Counted from the first letter of the stretch, positions 44,100 to 58,391 are shown. The stretch: DNA of 64,000 bases from Atrina japonica (GCA_030159075.1 BROG01000153.1:1167501-1231500), one strand, 5' to 3'. Notes: generated by a model from the sequence alone, not told the origin. Numbers and translations are program-made.

Positions 44100-45170
44100 A
44101 GGATGTCTGTGGAAGAGTATGCCCGCCAAAACTCTTTGTATCTTTATCGCATTCCAATTCGTCTTGTATATACTTTGCTTCTCTGTCACTTCATTACATT
44201 CTCATTTTGCCATCTTCCTTTCATCACCATTTGTCTTGTTTCCTTATTTCTTATAACATTTATACATGTACTTATTGATGTCAATCATAATCAGAGAAAT
44301 AACTTGGAATAGCCCATTTTGTTTACACTTTCAAACTCTGCAGATATTGACTTAACAATCATGCAAACATAATTTGATAGATATTAACTGGTTCATTACA
44401 AGAAAATATTTCGATGTGTACCAAGTTTTGGTCTTTTTGACCTTGGGGGAGGGCCAGCGGGTCCTCCGCAGTCCAGATCATAATTAGGCCTAGTATATGG
44501 ATGATATCTACCCGGTGTTGATTTCTTTTCCTTAAAGTGTAGAGGGTGACTTTTCTATGGGTGTCTTCTTTTCATGGGTCGAATAACATAATTGTTGAAG
44601 CGGGTATCTTTTCTACGGCTACCCAGGTAAAACTTCTATCGTAGAAAAGCGACCCCGGGTAGCATTTCTATGGCTGGTCAATTTTTCACGTTACACCGGT
44701 CAAGACATACAAGCCACATTATATATCTTGTAATGTTCCATGTACAATGGCGGAAGGCAGTGTTTTATGTCATTATATGCTACTACTGTTTAGCCTACTG
44801 TAGACAGAGTTATCTTCACGATGTTTCCTTCACTTTTCCGGTTGGTAGTTCGTACACAAGTGGGGGAAACCAAGTAATTGGAACAACGCCGTACATCTTG
44901 GTACTTCGTTCTTCTTGACATGCGTCATTCTAAAGCTAATGCGAACTGACAAACAACAGTAACAGGGATGCAATAAAAGATAATACAAGTATGAGTGTAA
45001 TAATAAAACAGAAAACAAGACGAACGGTGATGAAAGGAAGATGATAAAATTTCGGATGGCAAAAAGTGACAGAGAAGTATTGATGTAAGCAAGTATATAC
45101 AAGCAAGACGAATTGGAATGTAATAAAGATACATAGAGTTTTGGCGGACATACCCTTCCATAGAAACATA
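44100..45170. repeat. Long inverted repeat (arms about 180-200 bp, spacer about 690 bp)
   Basis: The plus strand at 44105-44280 (GAGTATGCCCGCCAAAACTC..CATTCCAATTCGTCTTG) reappears inverted at 44967-45165. The spacer includes GC-richer sequence with CTACCCGG/CCCGGGTAG words (44440-44670). Open frames on both strands are mirror images of the arms. Confidence 0.75.
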
Positions 45171-45404
45171 CGTTCTCGATTTTGTGGTGTTTTCCATTTT
45201 CAGTTTGTTTGAATATATCTCATTTACATATGTATGGAAATTGTCAAAATAAATGTATGAAGTCCGCTTCATATGAATAATTGAACAGGTTGGTCAACGA
45301 AGAGACATAATTTGTCTCCATGAGATTGTCGATGTATTATCCAAATCCTACATAAATATTATCTAGTGCAAATCCTGGTATATTTCCTTTAAATCAAAAA
45401 CTTC

Positions 45405-45500
45405 TGAATGAAGTATTTTCCATATGACGGTCGGCTAATAAAGGGGAACAATTGGTTCCCATTGGAATGCCGTCTGTTTGCTGAAAGATCAGGGCCCGAA
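45405..45500 (-). pseudogene. Penelope-like reverse transcriptase fragment
   Basis: The minus strand encodes FQQTDGIPMGTNCSPLLAD, the G-I-P-M-G-x-x-x-S/A-P-x-L-A-[DN] motif of Penelope-like/DIRS-type reverse transcriptases. A stop follows within 15 residues; the catalytic motif is not found. The same lineage probably supplied tail repeat T (inference). Confidence 0.7.
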
Positions 45501-46319
45501 AACATAAACAAGAAAATTTCAGAAACACAAATTGATAGAAAACAATGGATAGAAATCATTTAGACAAAAATTTCAATTATTTTTGCATATTTTAACACTA
45601 GGCTTTTTTCTTAATTCATTTGTATTTTATAGTATTCATTATCCTTAAAGCAATATAAGCTGTCACAATGATTATTATTGTCCCCTGACATATTGTCGAG
45701 AATTCGATAAAATGTGTGTTCAAATACATTATCAAACACGTAAAACGTTGTAAAAGATCTTCTTTTCGGAATTATTTGTTTTATTAGAATTTAGTTTTAT
45801 TAGTACCTTAAATAATCCAGATATTTTTCTGTATGCAATGACCTTTCGGATAAACTCCTTCGCCATATTAAAAATGTACTTCGTAATTCAGTAAGGGGAC
45901 CTTGGTCCTGTACGCGCTCGGACTATGTCAAAGTCGGACGATTTTTATGTGTTTCATATTTTTTTTAAAATACAGGACGTGATTTTTATTGGAAAGTGCA
46001 TATATTATGTAAAATATATGCTTTTCAACGCTATTTTAAATACCTGAAGGAAATGGGATGGTAATATGAATAAATATATCAGGTCACTAAAAGAATTTTC
46101 TCCGATCTTTAATGTTACCCTGAATACTGACGTTGGCAAAATCAAAACGATATATCTGTGAAAAGTATGCGAGGGTCATGTTTTACAACCGTGCCACCAT
46201 GTCCGGTGGGGTTGGGCAGTTCATGATCATATGTGTCAAGAATGATAAAGCCGAGAATGCGATGGGACGAGTTAAAATGGGTCGAGATTACCCAATATAC
46301 CCGGCACGTGGACAATTTC

Positions 46320-46570
46320 AGAAACCAATGTTTTGAAATGTTGGTAGAGCGCCAGGTATTCAACATGAAGTTTCCTGGTTCGATCCCCATTCGTGACAGA
46401 CTTTCAGAGGTGATTTCTTTTATTTATTGCCCGCACAACTCTACATCTAGGTGGAGGGTAAATGGTCTAGGATGTGTTTGATACCTCCGTCCGATTGTAC
46501 AAGGGTAGTGGCACATAAAAACCTGTTGGAAAAACGGACCACTCAAAAAGTACACACACACACACACACA
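46320..46570 (+). repeat. tRNA-derived SINE with (CA)n
   Basis: TGTTGGTAGAGCGCCAGG and TTTCCTGGTTCGATCCCCAT are A and B boxes of a tRNA-like head. The rest continues to ACGGACCACTCAAAAAG and a short CA repeat. Not a functional tRNA: no matching acceptor stem. Confidence 0.6.
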
Positions 46571-46734
46571 CACACATCTCCCCCTGCCTCGCAGGTACGA
46601 GTGGCAAGGGCTTTAAGCACTATAGTAGTTACGCCTCTTGTCATATCAAGCCAAAGCAAGCCGCATAAAAGTCATACATACCAAGTATCAACCGTAAGGT
46701 GGCATAGAGGACCTTACACAAATATAGTCAACAT

Positions 46735-47125
46735 TGGACTAAGACGGATTCCTGGAAAATCCGGGTGTGGTATCAGGTGTCATTGAGGAGTAAACATATC
46801 CTGTCGACTTAGTCACTGGTCAAATTCCAATTACTACAACTGAGGGGTAACTCGTCGTCTAAATCAGGTAACTCGACATTTCATATTAGCATATCAGATC
46901 ATTTAGTAGATAAACACCATATGCAGGCAATAAAGGAAGAGTGCTAAATATATATGGAAAGTTGCCGATGGAAAAACGGAAACATCACGTTTGTTATCCT
47001 GTAGTCAATTTCCCGGCCATAGAATGCACCTGATCCTACCTCTGAATTTCCGGAAGTCCATGTGTGACCAATTTTCACCTGGTTTGTATATTGCATCATG
47101 AACCTTCTTTCCATCTATACTTTTG
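46735..47125. repeat. Two opposing tail repeat T copies
   Basis: 46740-46825 is on the minus strand (GTGGTATCAGGTGTCATTGA, CCTGTCGACTTAGTCAC); 47020-47110 is on the plus strand (CACCTGATCCTACCTCTGAA, ending TTTGTATATTGCATCATGAA). Confidence 0.5.
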
Positions 47126-48744
47126 TAGACTATCTCTGAATTTTATATGTATGTGAATGAAAAGGAGCTATAATAATCCGTTTCCTAGTCAGTCACATAC
47201 ATAGTTGTTTACAATACAAAAAAAAACAACAACAACATAAAGGTTGAGCTTGTGTATTGAGAAATATGATGACGTTTATTACCCTGTTAACTTGTCTCGT
47301 TGATTGATTTAAATCCAATGCTGTTTACATTCTCCTATCCAGTACCAAAGAATTGCCGATTCAAACTTTAAGAGTTACGTCCCTTACAAAATGAATGCTC
47401 GACATATTAAGCACATTATATTACATTCCTGTGAATTAAGATATAACTATTAATAGTTGTTTTATGAGGGTATATAAGAATGTGTAAACTGCAATGCTTA
47501 CATGAAGAAATAGGTTGACGACAACAGTCTCTCCGAAAATAAATTTTAGTGTGGGTATTTAAAGTTATGATTTAATGTTGTCACCTATGTGAATTTGAAA
47601 TATAACATGATATGAATTAAATTCAAAATTCTTTACCGTTGTATACTATATACGTCCTTGCGAAGGAACAAAGCTCCGCTCTGACCTAAGCGGAGAGAAT
47701 TGTTGGAAAACTGGTGCGGAAATACATATATCCCACCATAAAGACGAAGTTGTTTCATAAATCATGGCTCGATGAACATATATATTAAATTCTAACTACA
47801 CGTCCTATAAATGCTCTGTTTTTCAATTCTGTTGAAAAGTTATCAGTACATGCAACATATCCTCATTCCATCGAATGCTGGTATGTTGACGATATCTATA
47901 CCAAACTATTTTATGAAACAAATACTCCCATACAGAATAGGAAATTAACTGAAACAATACGGGAAGTACACGGAATAAAACAGGTCTTTAAAGGGCATCT
48001 CCTATAATTATATTAGGTGAATTCCCTTGGAATGTCACCGTTTTTCCAAACTTCTATTAATTCCCGCTTGAGTCCGCGAGTTTTCGGTACATTGACCGGT
48101 CACAATCGAAAGCCGGGAAACTTACCTTTTATATATAATCCAGGACAGATATACTATAATAGTGATTGTAATTCTTTCAATTTAAATTGTAATAAGAATC
48201 GTCATATGATAATAATAACAACATATAATTATAAAAATATGTGTTATTCATATTCATTCTCTATTCTGAATTAGCTAAAATTTGGTTTTAGAAAACATTC
48301 TGAATATTAATTCGATAATATTTAATAATTTATTCTACTCTGTGATAAAAGTACAAGGGAAATAACTCCGTGGTTTATCACGAATTAACTGCTCTACGTG
48401 TGTGTAAAATGGTTTCAAACATGAAACTTACGTAAAATTAGCTTCATTTTAAATAAAAGTTTGCCAGTGAAGTAGAATCTAAAAGTACCTTATCGGAAAC
48501 CTAAGCAAAGTTTTAAAAATTAGAGAAATATATTTCATTTATCGCATTTTTATCCATTTTATCACATACTTATTAGATCTAGAACTAATCTAATAAATCA
48601 AGTAACTCTAAAGACTGGTAAGAAGTCATTCTTACCTTCATGTAGCATCCAACCTAGATCGATATTTTAAGAGCGATTATGCTGGGATTTCACCAGGAAC
48701 TCTTTCCAAGGTATTTATCATCAAGCATCCACTGGTACCAAACA

Positions 48745-48870
48745 GCTCGTGATGGCGTAATGGTAAAGCGTCCGGCTCGCAAATGGACTGGTTCAAGCTC
48801 CAAATTCCTTTACATTGATCCCAGGAAAAATACCATGTAACCTAAGCTTTCCAGAAAACACTAAGCAACA
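48745..48870 (+). repeat. tRNA-derived SINE fragment
   Basis: GTGATGGCGTAATGGTAAAG (A box) and GGACTGGTTCAAGCTCC (B box-like) in tRNA spacing, without a paired acceptor stem. Confidence 0.6.
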
Positions 48871-49129
48871 AGAAATAATATGGCATTTGAAACACTGGGG
48901 GAAATTATCTGTCAACTAGCCTCAGACTCGCTGTATGATCATTCAGGATTATCACATCATGAAATACGCACGGTCAGGACGTTGACCTTATACAGGCACT
49001 TTATATCAATTTATTTAGGTGTTATTCTTGAAGAATTTCACCCTTTTCCAGAAACTATGCTTATGGCTCCCGCTTGATCCCCGAGCGGGAGCCTTTACCG
49101 GTCGGCGACGATTTAAGTCAGGTAAAAAT

Positions 49130-51500
49130 ATGTAGTAGAGTATAAAATTCATACTGTTTCGTGATTATTTGTCTATTTATTTACAGCGTGCAATTAATTT
49201 TCAATTTTCTAATTATAACAAATTAAATTTGTAGAAATATGTGTCACAAAAGTAAAAATTATTTTCTTATAAAATTTGTAAACAATTATATAATAGTTCT
49301 AAAACGTAAATTGCAATAATATTGAACATTTAATTCTTTATCGCTGTATAAATACAAGGGAAGTAACTTAGTCACGACTTTCGGTATAAGTACAGAAGCA
49401 AACAAAGATCATTTGTTGTCATATTAAAATATGTACAGCGTTTTACTGTTTGTTTCAGTTTCATTAAAAGGGTATTAGCTGTTTTTTTTTCTCCAAAATC
49501 CGCCTTTTTACTACTAAGATAGATATAGCCTACAATAACAAAAAAGAGATATACACAGGCATAAAAATTCTTAAATTCCTATATACATGTATTTTGTGAA
49601 AATTGCTCGAGAAAACCATTTTCAATAGCAATAAATTAACTCAACCTTACTATTTGTATATAAATTACAGACTGGACTTGTCCTTATTTTCGTAAATATA
49701 TAGGAATATAAGATGCGTTCATGTACAGATTTTGATACCGTCTCCAGCACTGGTAATTTGTTCGAGGCAGGGCCTACATTTTATGGTAGAGTTTGATAAA
49801 CTCACAGAACTTCAAGAAATTCAAATCAATAAATAATATCAATGCTTTAAATAAATGGATCCCTCGCAGTGAAAGAGAGACTTGTGTGGAATGGTTTTAT
49901 TATGAATTATCATGATATTTTTTCTAGATTTATCAATTTTATAAACATTTTATTTCTGACTTTACACCCGTGTGTTTCGTATACAATTCTTAAATCTTAA
50001 CTGCCTCAGATACAAATTAGGCCTACAAAATATATCTAGATTTCTATGAAATGTCCTCGAGCAACTCTCGTATTTGTCCTTCAGTGTATGTGAATTCATA
50101 AATTCTTTCCCGAGTCCTTTGAGCAATTAAACTATAAAGACCTACACAGACCGGTGACACCGCGTCTGAAGGGGACGGGCGGCACAAAAAAAAACAAACC
50201 CAAAAAACAAAACAAAAAAACAAAAAAACAAATACTAAATTATCTAATAACTAATAACAATTATATAGTTCATACTTAAAAAATATTATTGAAAAATTAC
50301 ATCGATATAACGTGAAATGTCACGAATGCCAATATCTGAACGGAAAACAGAAAAATGTCAGCTGAGAATAATACTACACAGTCAAAGATCCCTCAATGTC
50401 AAACCGAATACTTTTTTTCACTATTCTGCTGGTTTTTATTATAAGTGACATTATAGATCTACCACAATTTATATACAGTCTAATGGGAAAAACCCTCGTA
50501 TCATAACACATACTGGTAAGTAATATTACCCCTTACTGCAGTAGAGACTCATAACTAATTCTGCCGATCTCAAGTCCTATATGTTTTGTTAGAATTATAT
50601 ATTTATAAATATCATTCATCAGTGACATAGGAAGCAAACCAAAAGTGTGTGTGGTTGGGGGGGAGGGGGGGGGTGCATTGTTTTAATGAAAATGTTTTTG
50701 CCTGTAAAAAATTTTTCATGTGCTATTTGATTATGCAATAAATATACACATCAGTGGCGGATCTAAAACAAAATTAAAAAGTTGGTGTTTTTTTTAATTG
50801 TTGACATAAATTTATACTTATTGTGATGCAATGTATACATCATCAAAAGCAGACTGGGGATTCAAAGTTTGAGTGGGTGTAAATTTAAAATTCATTGGCC
50901 GATCGGAGAGAGGCGCGAAAATTTTGATTGGAAATTTGTTTTTAATTTTCCGACTATTTATAGAAAGATGAAAGGATTTTTTAACACCTATTTTATCAAC
51001 TTAAGGGCACACTAACCCTGCTCACAACGCAAAATTTCAAGTGTTGGATTAATTGTTAGGCAATATTTCATTAGAGGGTCGTGTTTTACGCATCTAATAA
51101 AAAATAAATTTGGAAGCCCGTAGAAGCGGATTTTCTGCCTCCAGACGCGAAAATACGCCTAGTAGGCCTTATCCGCTAGTAAATCACATTGATTACCCTT
51201 CTCAAAAGAAGCATGGATCAGCAAAAAAGCAAAATTGAGGGATAATTTCGTTCTAGTATCCTCCAGACATTTAATTTTTACCTCTAAAAATACTTCGTTG
51301 ATAGATTAATTCGGAAGCCAGATGAGGAAGTCCATTTGTCCAGACACTAATACATAAAACGTGCATGGATACTTTCCAGGATTAACGTTATGTTTGGTCC
51401 TTCAGAGTTCTGTATTAAGAATCGATGATAACATTGACTATTATATCTAAAATTTATGAGAAGTCGCGAATGCAAATCAATAACGATTTGACCGATCACA
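49130..51500. other. Non-coding stretch
   Basis: It contains a worn relative of the 8385-8730 element (49466-49720) and an A-rich CAAAAAAA tract (50188-50232). I see no exons. Confidence 0.5.
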
Positions 51501-51501
51501 G

Positions 51502-51609
<108 letters not shown>

Positions 51610-52019
51610 AAGTCTGTAACATCCACATTTATTTAGACATATAACATTTCAATATTCTAAAGGTACTAGTCCTAATCCAGTATCTTGTTGTAATAAACGC
51701 CTCATTTGTATTCTTCACTTTGATAGATCTTAAAATTCATCTACTTCCCCGGTAACTGAAAATTAGCCGACGTTAATCCAATTTTAAAAAAAAAACCGCA
51801 ATGGAATTAAAGACTATATTCTACCATTCAATACCCATATCTTGAATTATTGGTATAAATTTATGGAAAGATGAGTTTACCATAGATGTATGTTTAAATA
51901 TTGCATCTAAACTCTAATTATTTTTCTGTCATTACCAGTCTACATTATATTTTTATAACTAATGATATCGATCAGACTTTAAATTCCAAAAAGAAGAATT
52001 ATATATTTAAACTGTTTTC

Positions 52020-52250
52020 GTGGTGTCAGCAAAGCTTTCGGTGATATCTGACACGATGGTCATCTCTTCAAACTAAACCTTGTTGACATAAATAGTAACT
52101 TATTTGATTGGTTTAGAAATAACTTATCTGGCAGAAAACGAAGGATCGTTGTAAATTCAACTATTTTAATGAGGGCCGATATTAAAGCTGGCATCCGCCA
52201 AGGTTCTATATTTGGCCCCTACTTTTTTCTGTATACATTTTAAATAATAA
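52020..52250 (+). pseudogene. Non-LTR retrotransposon reverse transcriptase fragment
   Basis: One frame reads LFDWFRNNLSGRKRRIVVN, then RADIKAGIRQGSIFGPYFF. These are the W-[FI]-x-x-[YN]-L-x-x-R and G-x-x-Q-G-S-x-[LF]-G-P blocks of Jockey/CR1-like reverse transcriptases. SKAF just upstream is in another frame, so the copy is frameshifted. Confidence 0.75.
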
Positions 52251-52369
52251 AGCCGCACGATTTAAGTCATGAGTAATTTTTGGGAACATATTGAATTGAA
52301 TTCATGAAACGATGATATACCATAAAATAGTCAAACAAGAATACGATTAACCGTTGAAAACCAAGTATA

Positions 52370-52615
52370 GAAGGGGCTACCGTGGCCGAGTGGTTAGAGC
52401 ATTGCGCTTTAAAACATAAGGCCTCTCACCTCTGGTTCGAATCCCGCTAGGATTATTTCGAATTAAGTGGAAAAGTTTGTCAGTTTTCTTGCGGAAGGTC
52501 GGCGGTCTTTACCCGGGTAACCGGGGTTTCTCATCCACCAATAAAAACTGGACGCCATCATATGACTAAAAGATTGTTGAGTGTGGCGTAAAAACAAAAA
52601 AATCAAAAATCAAAT
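52370..52615 (+). repeat. tRNA-derived SINE, best preserved copy
   Basis: Head: CGTGGCCGAGTGGTTAGAGC (A box) and CTCTGGTTCGAATCCCGC (B box) with tRNA-Leu/Ser-like spacing. Body: GTTTGTCAGTTTTCTTGCGG, CACCAATAAAAACTGG and GTGTGGCGTAAAAAC, then a CAAAAATCAAATCAA tail. Related partial copies are at 15755 and 35550. Confidence 0.82.
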
Positions 52616-53014
52616 CAACCAAGTATATTATCAGGACAACTCGTACCCAAGACGAATAGCACCCAAGACAAACACTCGGACCCACTAAGAGACAAACCGT
52701 ACCCTATGATCTCGAACTCAAATATATATGAGTTCAAAGACAATTCATACCTGGATCCGATACATCACGGGCATATTCCACCATTGTCTGTGGGGCGTAC
52801 ATTTCAAATTGTTGCTGATATTAAGTCCCAAGTACCTAGCTGCTTTCACTAAGGCTAGCGGTGGAGAAGGGTGGCTTCCGTTTGTTGGTAACTTTCAAGA
52901 CCACATTTGTATGTTTTTGTTGCAGGATGTCGTTATGACTTTGGTATTATTTTTATAATATTTATAGGATCCTAAAGTCTTCTGGTGATCTGACTTTCTT
53001 ACATAGTAGACAGT

Positions 53015-53560
53015 CGTTCGCTAAGTCTTCGTGTTAATGAAACTGCTCTGGGTAAGCCTTTGGCGACTATAAGGAGTGGGAGCGACCCGAAGACGGTCCA
53101 CCGGGCACAAAGGATGTAACTGGAGACCGTTCTGGCTTGACCCCGTTCGCATATGACTTCCTAGGTTCACTGTTGATGAAAATTGGAGAGTATTACCTGA
53201 CTCCGCAGTGGTGACACTTGAGTAAAAGTCGCTGGTGTGGGATCTTGTCAAAGGCCTTTGAAAAGTCGACTTGATCTCCTGCGTTAAATCTGTTATGTTA
53301 TGACCAGATGACTTTCGCATGACCTTTGTTTCCGGAATCCATGTTGGTAGTTGGATAGGATGCTAAGTCTCTCCAGGTGGGTGGTTAAGGTGCTGTGTAG
53401 TATATGTTCCATTATCTTGCATTCTATAGAGGTGAGTGACACATGACGATAGTTGGATGCCTTCCATCTGTCGCCGTTTTGAAGAGGGCTGTCACTATGG
53501 CTACCTTCTACTAGTCCGGTATCTTACTTACGTAATCTGGATAACGTATTGATGTCACAA
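53015..53560 (-). pseudogene. Non-LTR retrotransposon reverse transcriptase, frameshifted
   Basis: Minus-strand pieces read YRHVSLTSIECKIMEHI (near 53410-53460) and FSKAFDKIPHQRLLLKCHHC (near 53200-53260). These match the Y-R-P-[IV]-S-L-x-x-x-x-x-K-x-x-E and D-x-x-K-A-F-D-x-[IV]-x-H blocks of Jockey/CR1/RTE-type reverse transcriptases. Frame changes and stops separate them. Higher GC than its surroundings. Confidence 0.78.
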
Positions 53561-53999
53561 ATTATCCAGTGCTGACTAAAGTGTTCAGGTGTCCATTTAG
53601 TTGGAAAGTGTAGATTCATTTAGTGGGTTCACTCTTTAGCAAATATGTTCCATAGCGTGTTGGTATCATTGTTGTTGGTGTGCTTAAATGTGAACTGGCT
53701 GAAAAGTTCTATATCCCTGTGTGTAGTTCCTCGATGTTTGCCTTTTTCTATAAATAAATCTTTCTTTTAGTCAGTCGTTTATACTTTGTCTTTAGGCTAT
53801 AAATATACTTACTGAAAATGTACCGTTTAAATTGGTCGTTTTCACTTAACTGTGATCCTGAACACTGGACGGCAAAATAAAATACTGTGCTCATAGCATA
53901 CTAGTAAATTGGTGAATGTCCTGTAACATGACGAAATGTTGGGGGAGCAAAAAAATATAGCTGGAGGTCTGAGTAAATGTTAGTGGCTTGGAGCCTTTA

Positions 54000-55231
54000 T
54001 GTTATAGTGCCAGTCAACCTGGAAACCAGAATTTAAAGGATTTGAAATTTTACACACCAAAAAATCAATACAAAACATGAACATATTATAAGTATGATAA
54101 AAATTTATTAAAAAAGAAATCTAAAACATTGCAAAGTAAACATATAAATAATACATAACACAAGTGGTATAGTAGCTCAATTATATACTATTTAATACTT
54201 GTGCGATATAACCAGACATCTATCACATTAACACTTGTCTCTTTTAAACAATAACTCATTTACAAAAGCAGATTGAGTCTGTTGATTATAATGCTATTTT
54301 AACAAACTTTTAAAATTGCATTTAAATGAGTATAATCTCATATTTCCATGTCTAATGGCATACAAGCTGTCAAAATGGAGTTTTTGTTTGTTTTTATTAA
54401 GTATCGAATAATCAACATTTAATGCATATAAAATGTTTTAAAAATTTAACAGGTTTAAAAAAAAATGTCATAGAGTTGTTATTTGTAAAAAGAAATTGAA
54501 TGTCAATAATGGGTGAGTAAACGTTTGTATTCTTAAATGGCTGGTAGGATATCAATTGTTGATGTAATTTATTTATTCTAGACAACATTTACAAGCTATG
54601 TTCAAATTGTCTATGACAATATATCTTTTTAACATTTGTAATAAAAGTTTGGCTTAATTTGGGATATATATATATATATATATTTCAAAATGACAGCCTG
54701 AATGCCTTTAAGAACAGTTTTCTATAGGAAATATTAAACATAACAAAATCTAAAGACTGAAAAAACAATGTTCATAATGTTAGACAATCTAAGTGAAATA
54801 AAGCAAATGCATCGAAATGTTGTTTTAAACAAAATTATCCCATAGTCACATTTTATTAATTGTCGTTATGAAAGATATGATTGTCTTGGCAAAAATATTC
54901 AACGGTAGAAAATAATAACATTATTTTTTATCTAATGCTAATCTCTAAAAATAACAGATCACAATACAGCACAAAAATATTGACTTACATATTATAAGGT
55001 TTGTTTCATTTTACTTATGTTTTACAACCTCTCTAGATTTATCTTTCACTTATATGGAGATGTTATGAAGATGAAGTGTCACAAATTTTGACCTTTGCTT
55101 TAGACTGACACCAATACAGTGAGTACTTTTTTGTGCCAACTACATCTTGACACAAGACCTTAGTTTAAAGTCTCTTCTCATGTTAACCACTTGGTGTGAG
55201 AAAATATTGAAAGGTGAAAACGAAGGAAAAT

Positions 55232-55277
<46 letters not shown>

Positions 55278-55990
55278 GCCATGACTATCACATATCTATA
55301 TCACTATGGCTATAGTTGCTATACACGATTTGTGACAGATATACCTGAACAATAATATATGTAGCACAATGTATTATGGGTAAAATATGACTGACATACA
55401 TGTACTTTGAAGAACAATATATCTTAACTCATCAACCTCTGTAAAACAATGTAAATCTATGACTTGGACCAGTCCAAATGTGTCTTAAGGGGTCAATGGG
55501 TTAAGTACCAAAATTGTTCACAGATAACTATAGATTAACATATACCACCATATACAAAAGCCATACATTAGGAATTTAGACTTGAGATGAAAATAAATTT
55601 ACTAAAGGTATGGGATCCGTGAAATGACCCTATTTTCCATGAGGAAAAAGGAACTATTAGGAAAGATGAGTTGGGGAAACAAATTGATAAAAACTAAATT
55701 CATTAGTTTATTGTAGGTTAAAGGTCTGTAACTCTGCCAAAACTTGGCCCAGTGAATAAAACAGAATCTTGCTACATCATGAGTTACTACTACTAATCAG
55801 CATTTAATAATAGCATACTATTATATGTACAACAAGGAGGTAGAATTATGATGGAGGTATGGAAGTACTTTCACTTTGAAGGATGGATGCAAAATCTATA
55901 CACCAGAATTCCATTGATGGGGAATTTATAAATAGTGGAATTAGACCTCCGAGAAACCCAGAAATAGGAACATGTGATGTGGAGTAGTTG
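54000..55990. other. AT-rich non-coding stretch
   Basis: Only short TA or CT/TA tracts (54665-54684, 55230-55278). Lower dispersed-repeat density than the left half of the window. No exons seen. Confidence 0.5.
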
Positions 55991-56004
55991 ACATCCACTG
56001 TTAA

Positions 56005-56199
56005 CTCATCAAACCCTATAGCCTTAGTTGGACTCACCCATTTCAAAGAATGGTAAAATCCACTGTCAGAATTTAGGAGAATATGATTTAGTATAAATTT
56101 TGAACAATAATTTAAACTTGTTCATCCCTGAATAATGACAATAGACCATACTATTTTTGGATTTAGATGAGTCTAAATGTGACAATAGGGATTGACAGG
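56005..56199. mobile_element. 195-bp TIR MITE, copy 2 (TTAA/TTAC flanks)
   Basis: TTAA at 56001-56004 then CTCATCAAACCCTATAG; the right end reads AATAGGGATTGACAGG followed by TTAC. Same length and inner words (CCCATTTCAA, CTGTCAGAATT, TGACAATA) as 59552-59746. The minus-strand open frame 55846-56046 overlaps it and is not a gene. Confidence 0.65.
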
Positions 56200-58391
56200 T
56201 TACCCGTTTTGTCAACTATTAGTGTTTGTCTCCAACCGCTTCCTTTTTTACACCTATAGACAATACCATTCTATGAACCGGGGCAGTTTAAATCTGCATA
56301 ATACTAAGTATGTACTCATTTCAAAAGTGTAAAATATTTGTATATTGGAAAAAATAAAACAACCGCTTGTTGTTTTTTTTTACACCTACAGACAATACCA
56401 TTTTATGTACCAGGACAGTTTCAATCTCATGATAAAAGGTATGTACTCATTTTAAAAGTGTAAATTTGTATGTTGGAAAAAATAATACAACAAATGCTTC
56501 CAAAAATAAATACCACCTTATTTACAAGAACATTCTTTTGTTTTTTCACATCTTAACTGACAACGCAATCAAGGACTGAAGGAGATTCTAACAGAATCCA
56601 ATAAAATTGCTAGTGGCATTAGAGAAATGGTGGATTTGATAAAATACAACAATTTCCTCCTCAATTTTTATTCTAATAACAGAATCCTTTTGCTAAATAT
56701 TAATTATGCTATTTCAAATCATTTTATTCGCGGGGATTTAATTTCGCTATATTCACGGTCAAAGAAAATGCTGCAAAATTAAATACCCATGAATATAATA
56801 CTTATGATGTATCAGACAGACAATTCGTAACTAATCTTGCACAAAATTTAATACCAGTGAATAAGTTCCTCTTTCCGTGAAATTCAACAACTATATAGTA
56901 TCAAGTTTGTGATTCGGTTTTTGACATGTTTGATTATCTTGTTCTAGCTCGCTCAAGAATAAGATTTTTTACAGAAGCTTTTGATAGATCATGTCTATAT
57001 TTGCATCCTCTAAATAACAATGCCATGATTAATTTTAATCAAAAAATTTACTTACTACTGTACATGTCTTTACTTTAGTGGTATGCTAATATTAGAGCCT
57101 TTTGTGCTCAAGTCACTGTGCTAATTCAACCGCGGCGCTAAAATTTCTCCATCTTGTCATTTTGTATACACTACAAAGCTAATGAAATTACTTGCACAAA
57201 TTTAAGATTGCACTATTAAGTCTTTACACCCCTAGAGTGCTAAAATATGAGTGCGCTAATTTAAATACACATAGAGTATATGACATTAAACAATAGAATA
57301 TACAAAACATTTAAATTAATTACAATTTCTTTTCTACATATCATTACATAAATTAAAGCACCTTGTTTCATCTCAAAACTTGTATGTATACATTACAGCA
57401 GTATATATGTATATTATGCAAAACACATTTATTTTTCATACAGACACACACCATGCACTATATATATATATATATATATATATGCACTTACCCATATTTA
57501 CTTATGAACAAAACTACAAACATATCCATACACAAACATTCACACATCCACCTCTCAAAATCAAGCCAAAAGGAACACACTCATACTCAAACATACACTC
57601 ACACAAACACATTACCAACATATAAAATACCATCATACATGTAACATATCAGTTTTGACATCTTTCATTTGAAGAGTCTGGAAATTATCACAACCAATCA
57701 ACCTATTTCAAACTGTGTGCCTACAAAAGCTACACATAACATGCATAAGTACTTGACTAAATAATCAGCTTACAGTGAGTAACAACATCAACAAAAACAA
57801 CAGTATGTCATCACTCACCTGCCCCCCCCCCAAAAAAAATGGATTGGCTAAATGTAATCTCTTGATTTTGATATAATGAATAGTACATTTTTAAATAATA
57901 CTGATTAAACATTGCAGCAGCTATAAAAACATATAAATAACGATAAACTAATACAACAACTGCAAATTTATATATCTCTAGCATAAATTTGTGTGACATT
58001 AAAAATGCCCTATATCATTGGGGATATTCCCATGACCATGGTCCCTCTCACAAATATATCTCTATATCTCTATATGTCTTATCAAGATTTTAAGGCAATC
58101 ATTCACATACTGTCAAGGAGAAAGGTCAAAGGATATGTTTCTCAAGAACAAACTACATCAAATAACATCAATATAAAATATGTAAAAATCCTACAATTCA
58201 ACATTGTCCTGTTTAAGTTTTCACTAAAAACTCAAAATTTCTGAGATGTTGTAAGCAATTTTTTATATGGGAATGCAATTAATTGTTTTAGTCAGTAGAA
58301 CTTTTAAATACAAACTTACACGTTAGGCACTTGAATGATCAGTTGAATGCAATTCATGAAGTTTGAAAGATTGTAAAACGCTATTTTATTC

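Noticed and set aside
52374..52450. tRNA gene
   Set aside because: A and B boxes are good, but acceptor arms do not pair and a SINE body follows. The same reasoning applies to 46327-46385, 48749-48815 and 61915-61970.
55846..56046. 66-codon minus-strand frame
   Set aside because: Overlaps the 195-bp MITE and its flank; no splice or family support.
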